Source: DATDDB01 sp036524005
GTDB taxonomy: Bacteria; Pseudomonadota; Gammaproteobacteria; Burkholderiales; Gallionellaceae
Direction of reading: 5' to 3'
DNA length: 37,004 nucleotides
Assembly (NCBI GenBank): GCA_036524005.1
Contig: DATDDB010000152.1
Location: 1-37,004, forward strand
Shown: positions 17,205 through 25,906 of the stretch, in pieces
How positions within the stretch are numbered: the first letter of the stretch is position 1
How the letters are laid out: each line of letters opens with the position of its first letter
Translations under genes and position numbers: made by a program
Notes under the pieces: generated by a model
Told to the model about the DNA's origin: nothing
The model's input: the letters and a program-made list of their open reading frames with translations, nothing else
Database searches by the model: none

Positions 17205-17225
17205 GACGTCTAGTGGCGCTGAAGA

Positions 17226-17243
17226 AAGGGCGCGCGCGCCCTT
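17226..17243. terminator. Perfect 18-nt GC palindrome between convergent genes
   Basis: AAGGGCGCG followed by CGCGCCCTT is a perfect palindrome located between the luxR stop (17204) and the stop of the convergent XRE-like gene (17268). It could fold into a tight hairpin for both transcripts; there is no T-run, so intrinsic termination is uncertain. Confidence 0.4.
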
Positions 17244-17267
17244 CTAGCCAGGATGACAGTTGAGTAC

Positions 17268-17570
17268 CTAGTGCGCGGCTGCTCTTTGGGTCAAATCGCC
17301 TTTTGTCGCGGGCACGAGCATATGGCCAGCCTTCAGGTCACCATCCGTTACAACCCCGTTGAGATAGAGCTCAAGCAGGATAGCCACCGGCTTGGGGATT
17401 TCGGCCCCCTTTTCAAACCGGCTTCCCCGTGATTGTGTAACACCGAAACGGGCCCAGAACTGCCCCTGGCTTTCGTGCCTGGACCGGCGGTATTTGCGGA
17501 GTTCTTCCGCGCTTAATCCCTGGCCGTATTGGCGGGAATCAATTTTCATGTGCAAGGGCGATTTCATCAT
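17268..17570 (-). CDS. Small helix-turn-helix (XRE-like) DNA-binding protein
   Basis: The 100-residue product contains LSAEELRKYRRS, then SQGQFWARFGVTQSRGSRFEKGAEIP (about 34-60). This is the pattern of an XRE/Cro-type helix-turn-helix with the recognition helix near VTQSRGSRFE. No second domain is visible; the tail LLELYLNGVVTDGDL is typical of short phage-like or antitoxin-like regulators, but no toxin gene is adjacent. AGGAG stands before a double ATG (17570 and 17567). It is convergent with luxR and lies beyond the end of purA. An imperfect dyad about 85 nt upstream of its start could be its own operator. Confidence 0.75.
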   Translation of the reverse strand: MMKSPLHMKIDSRQYGQGLSAEELRKYRRSRHESQGQFWARFGVTQSRGSRFEKGAEIPKPVAILLELYLNGVVTDGDLKAGHMLVPATKGDLTQRAAAH

Positions 17571-17654
17571 TCCTCTCCTGAAGGTACCGGACTGTTCATC
17601 CAGTAATTATTTTCGGTTTAGCTGGGCTAATTTTCCGACAGGGAGATTGATTGC

Positions 17655-17678
17655 GCACCTATCAACCTAGATAGTTGC
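17655..17678. promoter_or_regulatory. Imperfect dyad upstream of the XRE-like gene, possible operator
   Basis: GCACCTATC (17655-17663) and GATAGTTGC (17670-17678) pair at 8 of 9 positions with a 6-nt centre. The size and symmetry fit binding of a small dimeric HTH protein, and it lies about 85 nt before the XRE-like start. Confidence 0.3.
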
Positions 17679-17732
17679 AATTTCCGTTGAAAGGATGTAT
17701 GCAGGACGCATAATTTTGTGGGGTGCATGCCA

Positions 17733-17758
17733 CCCTCCCCCCAGAATGGGGGGAAGGG
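17733..17758 (-). terminator. Very GC-rich hairpin downstream of purA
   Basis: CCC-T-CCCCCC (17733-17742) pairs with GGGGGG-AA-GGG (17748-17758) around a 5-nt loop, 27 nt after the purA stop. It marks the probable end of the hfq-to-purA transcription unit, although no T-run follows on the minus strand. Confidence 0.45.
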
Positions 17759-17785
17759 ATGAAGAGGAATAACTAAGGAGTGCGC

Positions 17786-19102
17786 TTATTCGAACGGATG
17801 GCGCAATACGATCGTTTCATCGCGACCAGGCCCTGTGGAGACCATATCCACGGGCACTTCGCATATCTCAGCGATGCGCTCCAGGTAGGCGCGCGCCGCA
17901 GCGGGCAATTGTTCGTAGCGCTGGAGGCCTACGGTGCTTTCCTTCCAGCCCGCCATGGTTTCATAAACCGGCTCACATCCTTCCAGCGATTCCGCACCCA
18001 CCGGCAGGATGTCGCTGTACTGGCCGTTGATGCGGTATCCGATGCAGATGCGCACTTCCTCCATGCCGTCCATCACGTCCAGCTTGGTTACGCAAAGGCC
18101 GGATACGCCGTTGATCTGGATCGAGCGCTTGAGCGCGGCCGCATCGAACCAGCCGCAGCGGCGAGCGCGGCCGGTGGTGGAGCCGAATTCGTGCCCCTTC
18201 TCTGCCAGATATTTGCCGGTGGGATCCTGCTTTGCCTCGGCATCGTACAATTCGGTCGGAAATGGGCCAGAGCCGACGCGTGTGGTATAGGCCTTGGTGA
18301 TGCCCAGCACATAATGCAGCATCTGCGGGCCGACGCCGCTTCCTGCACAAGCCGCACCGGATATGCAATTGCTGGAAGTCACATACGGATAGGTGCCGTG
18401 GTCTATGTCCAGCAGCGTGCCCTGCGCGCCTTCGAACAGCAGGCGCTGGCCTGCCTTGTTTGCCTCATACAGCGCGCGCGGGACGTCCAGCACCAGCGGC
18501 TTGATGCGTTCGGCCAGGGCCAGCGCCTGATCCAGGGTCTGCTGGAAATCCACCGGCTCGGCATGGAAGTAATTCTTGAGCACGAAGTTGTGCATGTCCA
18601 GCACTTCCCCGAGTTTGGCGGCAAAGCGCTCGCGGAAGAACAGGTCCTGCAGGCGAATGGCGCGGCGCGCCACCTTGTCTTCATAGGCCGGGCCGATGCC
18701 GCGTCCGGTAGTGCCAATCTTGGCCTTGCCCTTGGCCGCTTCACGCGCCTTGTCCAGCGCCTCATGGTACGGAAGAATCAGGGGGCAGGCTTCGGAAACG
18801 CGCAGGCGCTCATATACGTTGACGCCGGCTGCTGCCAGCCGGTCCATTTCCTTGAGCAAGGCCACAGGGGACAGCACCACGCCGTTGCCGATGTAGCACA
18901 CTACGTTTTCGCGCAGGATGCCAGAGGGGATCAGGTGCAGCACGGTTTTCTCGCCGCCGATCACCAGCGTGTGTCCGGCATTATGGCCGCCCTGGAAGCG
19001 CACCACACCTTGTGCATGGTCCGTCAGCCAGTCAACTACCTTGCCCTTGCCTTCGTCGCCCCACTGGGTCCCGATTACCACTACATTTTTCAGTTTCGAC
19101 AT
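17786..19102 (-). CDS. purA: Adenylosuccinate synthetase
   Basis: Joins IMP and aspartate with GTP hydrolysis to give adenylosuccinate, the first committed step to AMP. The 438-residue length is normal. The phosphate-binding GTQWGDEGKGK (11-21) holds the catalytic Asp and the GGHNAGHT stretch the catalytic histidine; TTGRGIGPAYEDK, GAQGTLLDIDHGTYPYVTSS and STTGRARRCGWFD are also diagnostic. The ATG at 19102 gives the usual MSKLKNVVVIG start; an upstream TTG at 19114 is not needed. It follows hisZ on the same strand with a 101-nt gap, the order seen in many betaproteobacteria. Confidence 0.97.
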   Translation of the reverse strand: MSKLKNVVVIGTQWGDEGKGKVVDWLTDHAQGVVRFQGGHNAGHTLVIGGEKTVLHLIPSGILRENVVCYIGNGVVLSPVALLKEMDRLAAAGVNVYERLRVSEACPLILPYHEALDKAREAAKGKAKIGTTGRGIGPAYEDKVARRAIRLQDLFFRERFAAKLGEVLDMHNFVLKNYFHAEPVDFQQTLDQALALAERIKPLVLDVPRALYEANKAGQRLLFEGAQGTLLDIDHGTYPYVTSSNCISGAACAGSGVGPQMLHYVLGITKAYTTRVGSGPFPTELYDAEAKQDPTGKYLAEKGHEFGSTTGRARRCGWFDAAALKRSIQINGVSGLCVTKLDVMDGMEEVRICIGYRINGQYSDILPVGAESLEGCEPVYETMAGWKESTVGLQRYEQLPAAARAYLERIAEICEVPVDMVSTGPGRDETIVLRHPFE

Positions 19103-19203
19103 GCGAATTTCCAACCATTCAGGACAGGCATGCGCCCGCCGTTATTCCCTGACTACTATTCCCGTTTATGTGTGCAGGAGTGATGCGCCCTGCCCCTTTT
19201 TCA

Positions 19204-20361
19204 TTAATTCAGGTCTACGACCACCCAAGAGCCGTTGTGCAAAACCAGTTCACGGTCGCAATCCAATTCCGCGCGGTGTGCGGCGTTGCCAAGCAAATCT
19301 ACCACCACGGCCTGCCCTTCCCTGCGCAATTGCGCAATTTTTTCCTGCAGCGCGGCATCTTCGCCATGCGGTGCGAGTATGCCTTTCGGCAGCGCCTGTT
19401 TTTCCAGCAGGCCGTGCAACTGGCGCAAATCCATGCTGAAGCCAGTGGCGGGGCGCGCACGCCCGAAACTCTTGCCCACGTCGTCGTAGCGCCCGCCCAA
19501 TGCAATGGCGTCGTGACTGCCGGCATGGTAGGCGGCGAACACCATGCCGCTGTGGTAGTGGTAGCCGCGCAATTCGGCCAGGTCAATGCCGATGTTGTGC
19601 GCCAGCGGTTTCAGGCTGGAGGCGGCTTTTTCAAGTTCATCCAGCGCCGCCGACACCTCCGGATAGTCCGGCAGCACCTTGCGCGCGCGCGCGATGACTT
19701 CCATGCCGCCGTATAGCTGCGGCAGGGCCAGCAGCTCATCATGCAATTTTTGCGGCAGACCGCCAGTCAATGCGCGCAAGGCTGGGACATCCTTGCCTTG
19801 CATTGCGCCGAACAGCTCAGCCTCAAGCTCTTCGCCGATTCCGCCGTGCCTGACCAGCGCGCGGAACAGCGCAACATGGCCCAGGTCGAGGTGCACCCCC
19901 TGGATGCCAAGCAAGGCCAGCGCCTGCAACATCAGCCGCTGCACTTCGAGGTCGCTCTCCAGCCCGCTGTGGCCATAAAGCTCTGCGCCAATCTGCAAGG
20001 GTTCGCGGGTGCGCATCAGGCCTGAAGGCTGCGCGTGCAGCACGCTGCCCGAATAGCAAAGCCTGGCCACGCCCTGCTTGTTGAGCAGGTGCGCATCGAT
20101 GCGCGCCACCTGGGGGGTGATGTCCGGGCGCAAGCCCAGCGTGCGGCCGCTCAACTGGTCCACCAGCTTGAAGGTGCGCAGGTCCATATCGCGGCTGCCA
20201 TTGACCAGCAACGAATCGGTGTATTCCAGCAGCGGCGGCGCCACCAACTGGTAGCCGGACAGGCGCAGCAATTCCAGCACGCGCGCGCGCATGCTCTCGA
20301 TGCGCCATGCCTCGTCCGGAAGCATGTCCTGTATATATTCCGGCAGTAACCAGTTGGTCAT
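19204..20361 (-). CDS. hisZ: ATP phosphoribosyltransferase regulatory subunit HisZ
   Basis: A histidyl-tRNA-synthetase-like protein that has no tRNA charging role but binds short-form HisG and makes it active and histidine-sensitive in the first step of histidine synthesis. The 385 residues start with LLPEYIQDMLPDEAWRIE and show the class II fold stretches TFKLVDQLSGRTLGLRPDITPQVARI and ALGGRYDDVGKSFG. The HisRS anticodon-binding domain is absent, as expected for HisZ. The ATG at 20361 overlaps the DUF2065 stop as ATGA; the upstream reading frame to 20469 is antisense-like filler within that gene. HisG itself is not in the window. Confidence 0.95.
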   Translation of the reverse strand: MTNWLLPEYIQDMLPDEAWRIESMRARVLELLRLSGYQLVAPPLLEYTDSLLVNGSRDMDLRTFKLVDQLSGRTLGLRPDITPQVARIDAHLLNKQGVARLCYSGSVLHAQPSGLMRTREPLQIGAELYGHSGLESDLEVQRLMLQALALLGIQGVHLDLGHVALFRALVRHGGIGEELEAELFGAMQGKDVPALRALTGGLPQKLHDELLALPQLYGGMEVIARARKVLPDYPEVSAALDELEKAASSLKPLAHNIGIDLAELRGYHYHSGMVFAAYHAGSHDAIALGGRYDDVGKSFGRARPATGFSMDLRQLHGLLEKQALPKGILAPHGEDAALQEKIAQLRREGQAVVVDLLGNAAHRAELDCDRELVLHNGSWVVVDLN

Positions 20362-20552
20362 TGTTTCACCCAAAAGACTATCAGTGCGCCAGTAAGCATC
20401 ATGGACAGTCCGACAAAGCGCAGCTGCCCATCCTGAAGATGGGACAGCCGGCGCAAAACCGCTCGCCACATTGCGGGAAAGGCAAAAGGCATCATTCCTT
20501 CAAGCACCAGCATCAAACCGAATGCGGCCACCCAGTATTCCAGCATGCGCAT
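20358..20552 (-). CDS. DUF2065 (YjeT-like) small membrane protein
   Basis: A 64-residue protein with two hydrophobic segments, about 6-26 (VAAFGLMLVLEGMMPFAF) and 46-61 (FVGLSMMLTGALIVFWV), separated by a short basic loop. This is the DUF2065/YjeT pattern, small inner-membrane proteins of unknown function encoded between hflC and hisZ or purA in many proteobacteria. It begins 9 nt after the hflC stop and overlaps hisZ by ATGA. Position suggests a link to the HflKC membrane complex, but this is not proven. Confidence 0.88.
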   Translation of the reverse strand: MRMLEYWVAAFGLMLVLEGMMPFAFPAMWRAVLRRLSHLQDGQLRFVGLSMMLTGALIVFWVKQ

Positions 20553-20561
20553 CCAGTCCGG

Positions 20562-21437
20562 CTATTGTTTGCCAGCGCCCCTCTTGAGGTACTTGAAGAA
20601 CTCGGAATTCGGGTCTATCACCATCACGTCGCCCTTGTTCTTGAAGCTTTCCTTGTAAGCTTCCAGGCTGCGGTAAAAGGCGAAGAACTCCGGATTGTGC
20701 GAGAAGGCGTTGGCATAGATCGACGTAGCCCTGGCATCGCCTTCGCCCTTGATGCGCTGCGCATCGCGGTAGGCATTGGCCAACGTCACCTGGCGCTCCT
20801 TGTCAGCTTCGGCGCTGATCTTTTCTTTTTCCGCATTGCCGGTTGCGCGCAGCTCGTTCGCCACGCTCTTGCGCTCGGCCTCCATGCGGCTATATACGGT
20901 ATTGCTGATCTCGGTCGGAAAGTCCACACGCTTCAAACGCACGTCCAGCACTTCCACGCCGATGTTCTTCGCATCGGCATTGGTTTTTTCGCGCAGCACG
21001 GTCATTATTTTTTCGCGCTCGCCGGATACCACGTCGTGTATGGTGTGCTTGCCGAATTCCTCGCGCATCACCGAATTCACGGTCTTCATCAGCCTGGCCT
21101 GGGCTTGTGACTCGTCGCCGCTGACGCTGATGTAATACTGCTTCACGTCGGCGATGCGCCATTTCACGAAGGCATCCACCAGCACGTTTTTCTTCTCCGA
21201 GGTCATGTAACGCTCAGGATCTGCAGCATCCACAGTCTGGATGCGCTTGTCGAAGTAGCGCACATTCTGCACCAGCGGCAGCTTCCACTTGATGCCCGGC
21301 TGGTCTTCCACGCGCACGATCTCGCCCAGCTGGAATACGATGACGGTCTGGCGCTGGTCAACTACGAACAGGCTCAGGCTGGCAATGACCAGCACGGAGA
21401 TGGCGGCAACCAGGAGATTGACGGTAACGGGTTTCAT
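20562..21437 (-). CDS. hflC: Membrane protease modulator HflC
   Basis: An SPFH/band-7 protein that assembles with HflK into a large periplasm-facing cage around the FtsH protease in the inner membrane. The 291 residues have an N-terminal membrane anchor (about 7-27) followed by the band-7 domain (VVDQRQTVIVFQLGEIVRV) and a long helical region rich in Ala, Glu and Lys. The C-terminal part SLEAYKESFKNKGDVMVIDPNSEFFKYL is typical of HflC. It overlaps hflK by ATGA, matching the equimolar complex. Confidence 0.96.
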   Translation of the reverse strand: MKPVTVNLLVAAISVLVIASLSLFVVDQRQTVIVFQLGEIVRVEDQPGIKWKLPLVQNVRYFDKRIQTVDAADPERYMTSEKKNVLVDAFVKWRIADVKQYYISVSGDESQAQARLMKTVNSVMREEFGKHTIHDVVSGEREKIMTVLREKTNADAKNIGVEVLDVRLKRVDFPTEISNTVYSRMEAERKSVANELRATGNAEKEKISAEADKERQVTLANAYRDAQRIKGEGDARATSIYANAFSHNPEFFAFYRSLEAYKESFKNKGDVMVIDPNSEFFKYLKRGAGKQ

Positions 21438-22618
21438 GGGCGAGCCCTCCTGTCGCGTCCCAATGTGGCATCGCCAGAGCGGCTGTCGCTCCCGGTCTGC
21501 GTATCGGCTGGCTTAGCTGCCGGTTGCATTTCCGGCAACTGTTGCGCACCGGGATTGGTGCTCTGGATCAGTTTGTCCAGAGGCAGGTACAGCAGGCTAT
21601 TGCCGTTTTTCTGGTCAACCAGCACCTTGCTGGAACTGGAAAGGATTTGCTGCATCATGTCTATGTACATGCGCTCGCGCGTGACCTGCGGCGCCTTGTT
21701 GTATTCTGCCAGAATCAGCTTGAACCGGCTGGCATCGCCTTCTGCCCTGGCGATGGTCTCTTTCTTGTAGCCTTCCGCCTCCTGCATCAGGCGCGCTGCA
21801 GCGCCTTTGGCATTCGGCACCACGTTGTTGGCATAGGCCAGGCCTTCGTTTTTCTGGCGCTCCTTGTCCTGTTTGGCCTTCACCGCATCGTCAAACGCCG
21901 CCTGCACCTGCTCGGGTGGCTGCGCCTGCTGCATATTCACCTGGCTGACCAGAATGCCGGATTTGTAGCGATCGAGAATATCCTGAATCAATTTGGTGGT
22001 GTCAGCCGTCACCTGCCCGCGGCCCTCATACAGCACGAAGTCCATCTTGTTCTTGCCCACCACCTCGCGGATAGCGGTTTCCGCGGCCTGGCGCACGATT
22101 TCCTTGTCCCTGTCCTTGCCCCTGTCGTCCGCCATGCGGTTATTGAACAGGTAATCCTTGGGGTCCTTCAGGACATATTGCACGGCAAACTGGATGTCAA
22201 TGATGTTTTCGTCGTCGGTCAGCATCAGCGCTTCCTGCGGACGCTTGTTCTTTGCGTTGTCGCGGTAGCCCACTTCCACGGTGCGCACCTGCCCCATGTT
22301 GACGACCTCCACGGTTTCGATGGGGTAAGGCCAATGCCAGCGCCAGCCGGCTTCTGTCGTTTCCAGGTACTTGCCGAAACGCAATACCACGCCGCGCTGG
22401 CTGGCATCCACAATATACGAGCCGCTGCCCAGCCATACCAGCGCGACGATCGCGACGATCACGCCGATGCCGCTGCCTGTGCTGCCGTGGGACGGCTCGC
22501 CGCCGCCCTTGCCTCCCAGGAGTCCTGCGATTTTCTTGTTGAGATTGCGCAGCATCTCTTCCAGGTCGGGCGGGCCGCCATTTTTCCTGTTGCCCCATTG
22601 CGGGTCGTTAAGTGCCAT
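21434..22618 (-). CDS. hflK: Membrane protease modulator HflK
   Basis: Partner of HflC in the FtsH-regulating SPFH complex. The 394-residue protein starts with the cytosolic glycine-rich segment NDPQWGNRKNGGPPDLEE, has one membrane helix (about 50-66), then the SPFH domain with the signature VVLRFGKY and W-W-P-Y-P-I, and a long coiled region. The tail (about 360-394) is low in structure and rich in Pro, Ser and Arg. It starts 26 nt after the hflX stop and overlaps hflC by 4 nt. Confidence 0.96.
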   Translation of the reverse strand: MALNDPQWGNRKNGGPPDLEEMLRNLNKKIAGLLGGKGGGEPSHGSTGSGIGVIVAIVALVWLGSGSYIVDASQRGVVLRFGKYLETTEAGWRWHWPYPIETVEVVNMGQVRTVEVGYRDNAKNKRPQEALMLTDDENIIDIQFAVQYVLKDPKDYLFNNRMADDRGKDRDKEIVRQAAETAIREVVGKNKMDFVLYEGRGQVTADTTKLIQDILDRYKSGILVSQVNMQQAQPPEQVQAAFDDAVKAKQDKERQKNEGLAYANNVVPNAKGAAARLMQEAEGYKKETIARAEGDASRFKLILAEYNKAPQVTRERMYIDMMQQILSSSSKVLVDQKNGNSLLYLPLDKLIQSTNPGAQQLPEMQPAAKPADTQTGSDSRSGDATLGRDRRARP

Positions 22619-22644
22619 AAGTCTGCCCTGCTCTCATCAATTCA

Positions 22645-23784
22645 TCAGTTATTGTTCAGCGGGTGCCATTCCTGCGCCGGAGGGGCCGGTTTTTGCGCAT
22701 CGCGCGCTTCCGCCAGCGCGGCCCGCAAGCCATCCAGGCCAGCGCCCGTTTTGGCGCTCAGGCGAACGGTGTCAATTCTACCATATTCATCGCGCCCCAC
22801 ATCCGCTTCCAGGTCCTGCAGATCGATCTTGTTAAAAACCAGTATTTGCGGAATGTCCTGCGCCCCGATCTCCGCCAGCACTTTATTCACCTCTGCTACC
22901 TGGCTGCGCCACTCCGGATTGCTCGAATCCACTACGTGCAGCAGCAGGTCGGCCTGGGCCGTCTCTTCAAGCGTGCCGCGAAAAGCCGCCACCAGCCCGT
23001 GCGGCAGGTGGCGAATGAAACCCACGGTGTCCGACAGGACAACTTGGCGCCGGCTTTCCCCTTCCAGGAATATTTTTCTGGCGGTGGTATCCAGCGTGGC
23101 GAACAGCTGGTTGGCGGCGTACACGCCGGCGCTGGTCAGGCGATTGAACAGCGTGGATTTGCCCGCATTGGTGTAACCGACGATGGAAACCGACATCACG
23201 TCGGAACGGTTGCGGGCGCGGCGCTGCACCTCGCGGTGGCGCTTCATCTGGCGCAGCCTTTCGTTCAGCAGGTTTACCCGGCGTTCCAGCTTGCGCTTGT
23301 CCAGTTCCAGTTGGGTCTCGCCGGGGCCGCGCGCGCCGATGGCGTAGCGCTGTTGCGCCATGTCGGTGTTCATGCCAACCAGGCGCGAGGATAGATATTT
23401 GAGCTGCGCCAACTCCACTTGCACCTTGCCCTCGTGGCTTTTTGCGCGCAGCGCAAAGATGTCCAGAATCAGCATGGTGCGGTCTATGATACGCGCCTTG
23501 ATCGTTTCCGCCAGGTTGCGCATCTGTGCGGGGGAAAGATCGTGGTTGAATATTACCAGCGGAGCCTCATGCTGCTCGACTATCGCGGCAATTTCCTCCA
23601 CCTTGCCGCTACCGGCGAAAGTGGCAGGGTCAGGGCGCTGGCGTTTGCCTTGCACCAGCGCAAGCACGCTCACGCCGGCGCTTTCGGCCAGCAGGCGCAA
23701 TTCCTCCAGGCTTTCCGCGTAGTCAGATTCGCCGAAGTCAAGGCTGACCAGCACCGCGCTGTTGGCGGCAGTCTGGTCAGGCAT
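22645..23784 (-). CDS. hflX: GTPase HflX
   Basis: A ribosome-associated GTPase that splits stalled or heat-damaged 70S ribosomes. The 379 residues comprise the N-terminal HflX domain, the glycine-rich linker ARGPGETQLELDKRK (151-165), a long helical part and the G domain with P-loop GYTNAGKS (203-210), the switch region DTVGFIRHLP and NKID. Length and motifs are normal. Its ATG overlaps the hfq stop by one base (TAATG), the common hfq-hflX arrangement. Confidence 0.97.
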   Translation of the reverse strand: MPDQTAANSAVLVSLDFGESDYAESLEELRLLAESAGVSVLALVQGKRQRPDPATFAGSGKVEEIAAIVEQHEAPLVIFNHDLSPAQMRNLAETIKARIIDRTMLILDIFALRAKSHEGKVQVELAQLKYLSSRLVGMNTDMAQQRYAIGARGPGETQLELDKRKLERRVNLLNERLRQMKRHREVQRRARNRSDVMSVSIVGYTNAGKSTLFNRLTSAGVYAANQLFATLDTTARKIFLEGESRRQVVLSDTVGFIRHLPHGLVAAFRGTLEETAQADLLLHVVDSSNPEWRSQVAEVNKVLAEIGAQDIPQILVFNKIDLQDLEADVGRDEYGRIDTVRLSAKTGAGLDGLRAALAEARDAQKPAPPAQEWHPLNNN

Positions 23785-24014
23785 TACTCGTCGTCGTACG
23801 GGATAGTGATTGCCCTGGCCGGGACGATAGTGGAGATGGCGTGCTTGTAAACCATCTGGGTGATGGTGTTCTTCAACAACACCACATATTGGTCGAACGA
23901 TTCGATATTGCCCTGCAGCTTGATGCCGTTGACCAGGTAGATGGCGACCTGCACATGCTCCTTGCGTAACGCATTCAGGAACGGGTCTTGTAGATGTTGC
24001 CCTTTAGTGCTCAT
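23784..24014 (-). CDS. hfq: RNA chaperone Hfq
   Basis: The 76-residue protein forms a hexameric ring that pairs small RNAs with mRNAs. The Sm1 motif (LVNGIKLQGNIESFDQYVVLL) and the Sm2 motif YKHAISTIVP, with the Lys-His pair of the proximal RNA site, are intact, and QDPFLNALRKEHV forms the N-terminal helix. The C-terminal tail is very short (ARAITIPYDDE), ending in acidic residues as in other betaproteobacteria. It is first in the hfq-hflX-hflKC-DUF2065-hisZ-purA run. A promoter is expected in the 101-nt gap to tatD, but I see no strong sigma70 match. Confidence 0.98.
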   Translation of the reverse strand: MSTKGQHLQDPFLNALRKEHVQVAIYLVNGIKLQGNIESFDQYVVLLKNTITQMVYKHAISTIVPARAITIPYDDE

Positions 24015-24064
24015 GGTTTACTCTCTAGTTATTGTTGTACGGGTGTACGGATTGCCACTTTACT

Positions 24065-24089
24065 AAAATTTTGCCCCCAGCGGAAGGGC
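24065..24089 (-). terminator. Possible terminator after tatD
   Basis: On the minus strand GCCC-TTCCGCTGG-GGGC folds as a short GC stem, followed by AAAATTTT, about 27 nt after the tatD stop and before hfq. The T-run is short, so efficiency may be partial. It would separate the fab-holB-tatD unit from the hfq unit. Confidence 0.35.
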
Positions 24090-24115
24090 TAAATTCCTGT
24101 TTGGGGGGCTGCCGT

Positions 24116-24880
24116 TCATGGGGTTTTGAACAGGCGGCGGAAGTTCTCGGTGGTGGCTCGGGCGACTACTTCCAGTGAAATCCCGCGCAGCCGGGCAATT
24201 TCCTCGGCCACGTGCCTGACATATGCCGGCTGGTTGAGTTTTCCGCGAAACGGCACCGGGGCCAGGTAAGGCGAATCGGTTTCGATCAGCATGCGCTCTA
24301 GGGGAATTTGGCGCGCCACCTCTTTCAGGGAAACAGCATTCTTGAACGTGACGATGCCGGAAAACGAGATATAAAAACCCATGTCCATCGCGGCCTGTGC
24401 GGTTTCCATGTTTTCGGTGAAGCAGTGCATGACGCCCTCGATTTGATCGGCGCCCTCTTCCCGCATGATGCGCAGGGTGTCGTGAGCCGCCTCGCGGGTA
24501 TGTATTATCAATGGCTTGCCGCAGGCTTTTGCGGCGCGGATGTGGGTGCGGAAACGCTCGCGTTGCCATTCCAGGTCGCCCTTCAGGCGAAAGTAATCCA
24601 GCCCGGTTTCGCCGATGGCAATGACCCTGGGATGCTGCGCCAGTTGCTCGAGCAGCGCCTGTGTCGGCTCGGCATCCAGCTCATGGTCGGGATGCACCCC
24701 CACTGAAGCATAGATGTTTTCGTGCTGCTCGGCCAGGGCCAGCACTTGCGGGAATTTGTCCAGGCTGACGCCGACGCATAGGGCCTGTCCCACTCCGTTC
24801 TGGCGCATGTTTTCCAGCACTTCCCCCAGGTTTTCTGCAAGCTCCGGGAAGTTCAGGTGGCAATGGGAATCAATCAGCAT
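24116..24880 (-). CDS. TatD-family metal-dependent deoxyribonuclease
   Basis: The 254-residue protein is an amidohydrolase-fold nuclease of the TatD/YcfH type. Metal ligands are evident: DSHCHLNF (4-11), the glutamate of IGETGLDY, IIHTREA, MHCFTEN and IETDSPYLAP. TatD proteins are linked to DNA repair and 3'-5' exonuclease action; the paralogue next to holB is usually called YcfH. The ATG at 24880 gives the family-typical MLIDSHCHL; the longer frame to 25117 runs through holB and is rejected. It starts 5 nt after the holB stop. In many proteobacteria a PilZ gene separates these two; it is absent here. Confidence 0.94.
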   Translation of the reverse strand: MLIDSHCHLNFPELAENLGEVLENMRQNGVGQALCVGVSLDKFPQVLALAEQHENIYASVGVHPDHELDAEPTQALLEQLAQHPRVIAIGETGLDYFRLKGDLEWQRERFRTHIRAAKACGKPLIIHTREAAHDTLRIMREEGADQIEGVMHCFTENMETAQAAMDMGFYISFSGIVTFKNAVSLKEVARQIPLERMLIETDSPYLAPVPFRGKLNQPAYVRHVAEEIARLRGISLEVVARATTENFRRLFKTP

Positions 24881-24885
24881 GGCGG

Positions 24886-25905
24886 TCAAGCTGCCTTCTC
24901 CTGCATCATCTGCTGGTATGACAGGAACAAGGACTCGAACAGGAGCTTGGGGTTCAGCGGGTGCCAGGCCTCGCGCCGTGCGACCAGCAATTCCTTCTGG
25001 AAATTCGCCAGGCCGAGTGCGGAAACTTTCCCGGAAATGCTCTTGATGCGCTCGCCCAGTTCCGGGTGATAGCGGATCTTCCCGGCGAGCTTGGCGCTGC
25101 CCAGGTCGTAACACCATTGCTGCAGCCAGTGGATGACCTGGGCGGGATCGGTTTTCTGCAATTGTTCCGCCAAGGCGAGCGCGTCAAACTGGGCGGGCTG
25201 GCCGATTTCCTGCAGGAAGCGGCCGTATTCCTCCGTGCCCGCGCCCTCCTCGGCCAATTTCGCCGCGGTCAGCGGTGCAAACCCTGCCTGTGCCAGCAGG
25301 GTGGCGGGATTGGCAATGCCTTGCTGTTTCAGCCAGGCAAGGCTTTCTTCCTGCGCCGGCATGGGCATGGCCAATACGACGCAGCGGCTCAGGATGGTGG
25401 GCAGCAGTTGCTGCGGTTTGTGCGAGACCAGGATGAGGATCATTTGTCCTCCCGGCTCTTCCAGCGTCTTGAGCAGCGCGTTCGCGGCGCTGATGTTCAT
25501 GGTTTCCGCCGGGTGGATCAGCACCACGCGATGGCCGCCCTGATGCGCGGAAAGATTGGCAAAATCCGCCAGCGCGCGCACCTGGTCAACGGAAATCTGG
25601 CGCGAAGGTTTTTTCTTGCCCGCTTCGCGTTCCTCGCCTTCCTCTGCTTCGGCCAGTGCATCGGGCTGGAGCAGGCGGAAATCGGGGTGGGTTTCCTGCG
25701 CAAACCAGTGACAGGAGGAGCATTCTTCGCAGGGCATGCCGCCAGGCTGCGGCTTTTCGCACAGCAGGGATTGCGCAAGATTCATCGCAAATTCCAGCTT
25801 GCCGATTCCCTGCGGCCCCTTGAGCAGGATGGCATGGGGCAGGCGCGACCGCAACCCGGCCCAGCGCTGCCAGGGTTCATGCTGCCATGGGTATAGATTT
25901 TTCAT
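24886..25905 (-). CDS. holB: DNA polymerase III subunit delta'
   Basis: Part of the clamp loader that places the sliding clamp on primed DNA. The 339 residues show the P-loop-like GPQGIGK (30-36), a four-cysteine zinc module (C49, C59, C62, C65) and the sensor region NALLKTLEEPGG. A charged insert (EAEEGEEREAGKKK, about 85-99) follows the zinc module. The C-terminal collar domain is present. The ATG at 25905 follows the tmk stop by one base and gives the typical MKNLYPWQ start; upstream codons to 25950 are rejected. Confidence 0.95.
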   Translation of the reverse strand: MKNLYPWQHEPWQRWAGLRSRLPHAILLKGPQGIGKLEFAMNLAQSLLCEKPQPGGMPCEECSSCHWFAQETHPDFRLLQPDALAEAEEGEEREAGKKKPSRQISVDQVRALADFANLSAHQGGHRVVLIHPAETMNISAANALLKTLEEPGGQMILILVSHKPQQLLPTILSRCVVLAMPMPAQEESLAWLKQQGIANPATLLAQAGFAPLTAAKLAEEGAGTEEYGRFLQEIGQPAQFDALALAEQLQKTDPAQVIHWLQQWCYDLGSAKLAGKIRYHPELGERIKSISGKVSALGLANFQKELLVARREAWHPLNPKLLFESLFLSYQQMMQEKAA

Positions 25906-25906
25906 T

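Noticed and set aside
17780..19183. 467-residue plus-strand frame opposite purA
   Set aside because: Antisense shadow of a well-conserved gene in GC-rich DNA; its sequence resembles no family.
21524..23176. 550-residue plus-strand frame opposite hflK and hflX
   Set aside because: Antisense shadow; both genes beneath it are fully supported by motifs.
24881..25117. N-terminal extension of the TatD protein
   Set aside because: Runs inside holB in another frame; the TatD family start is at 24880.
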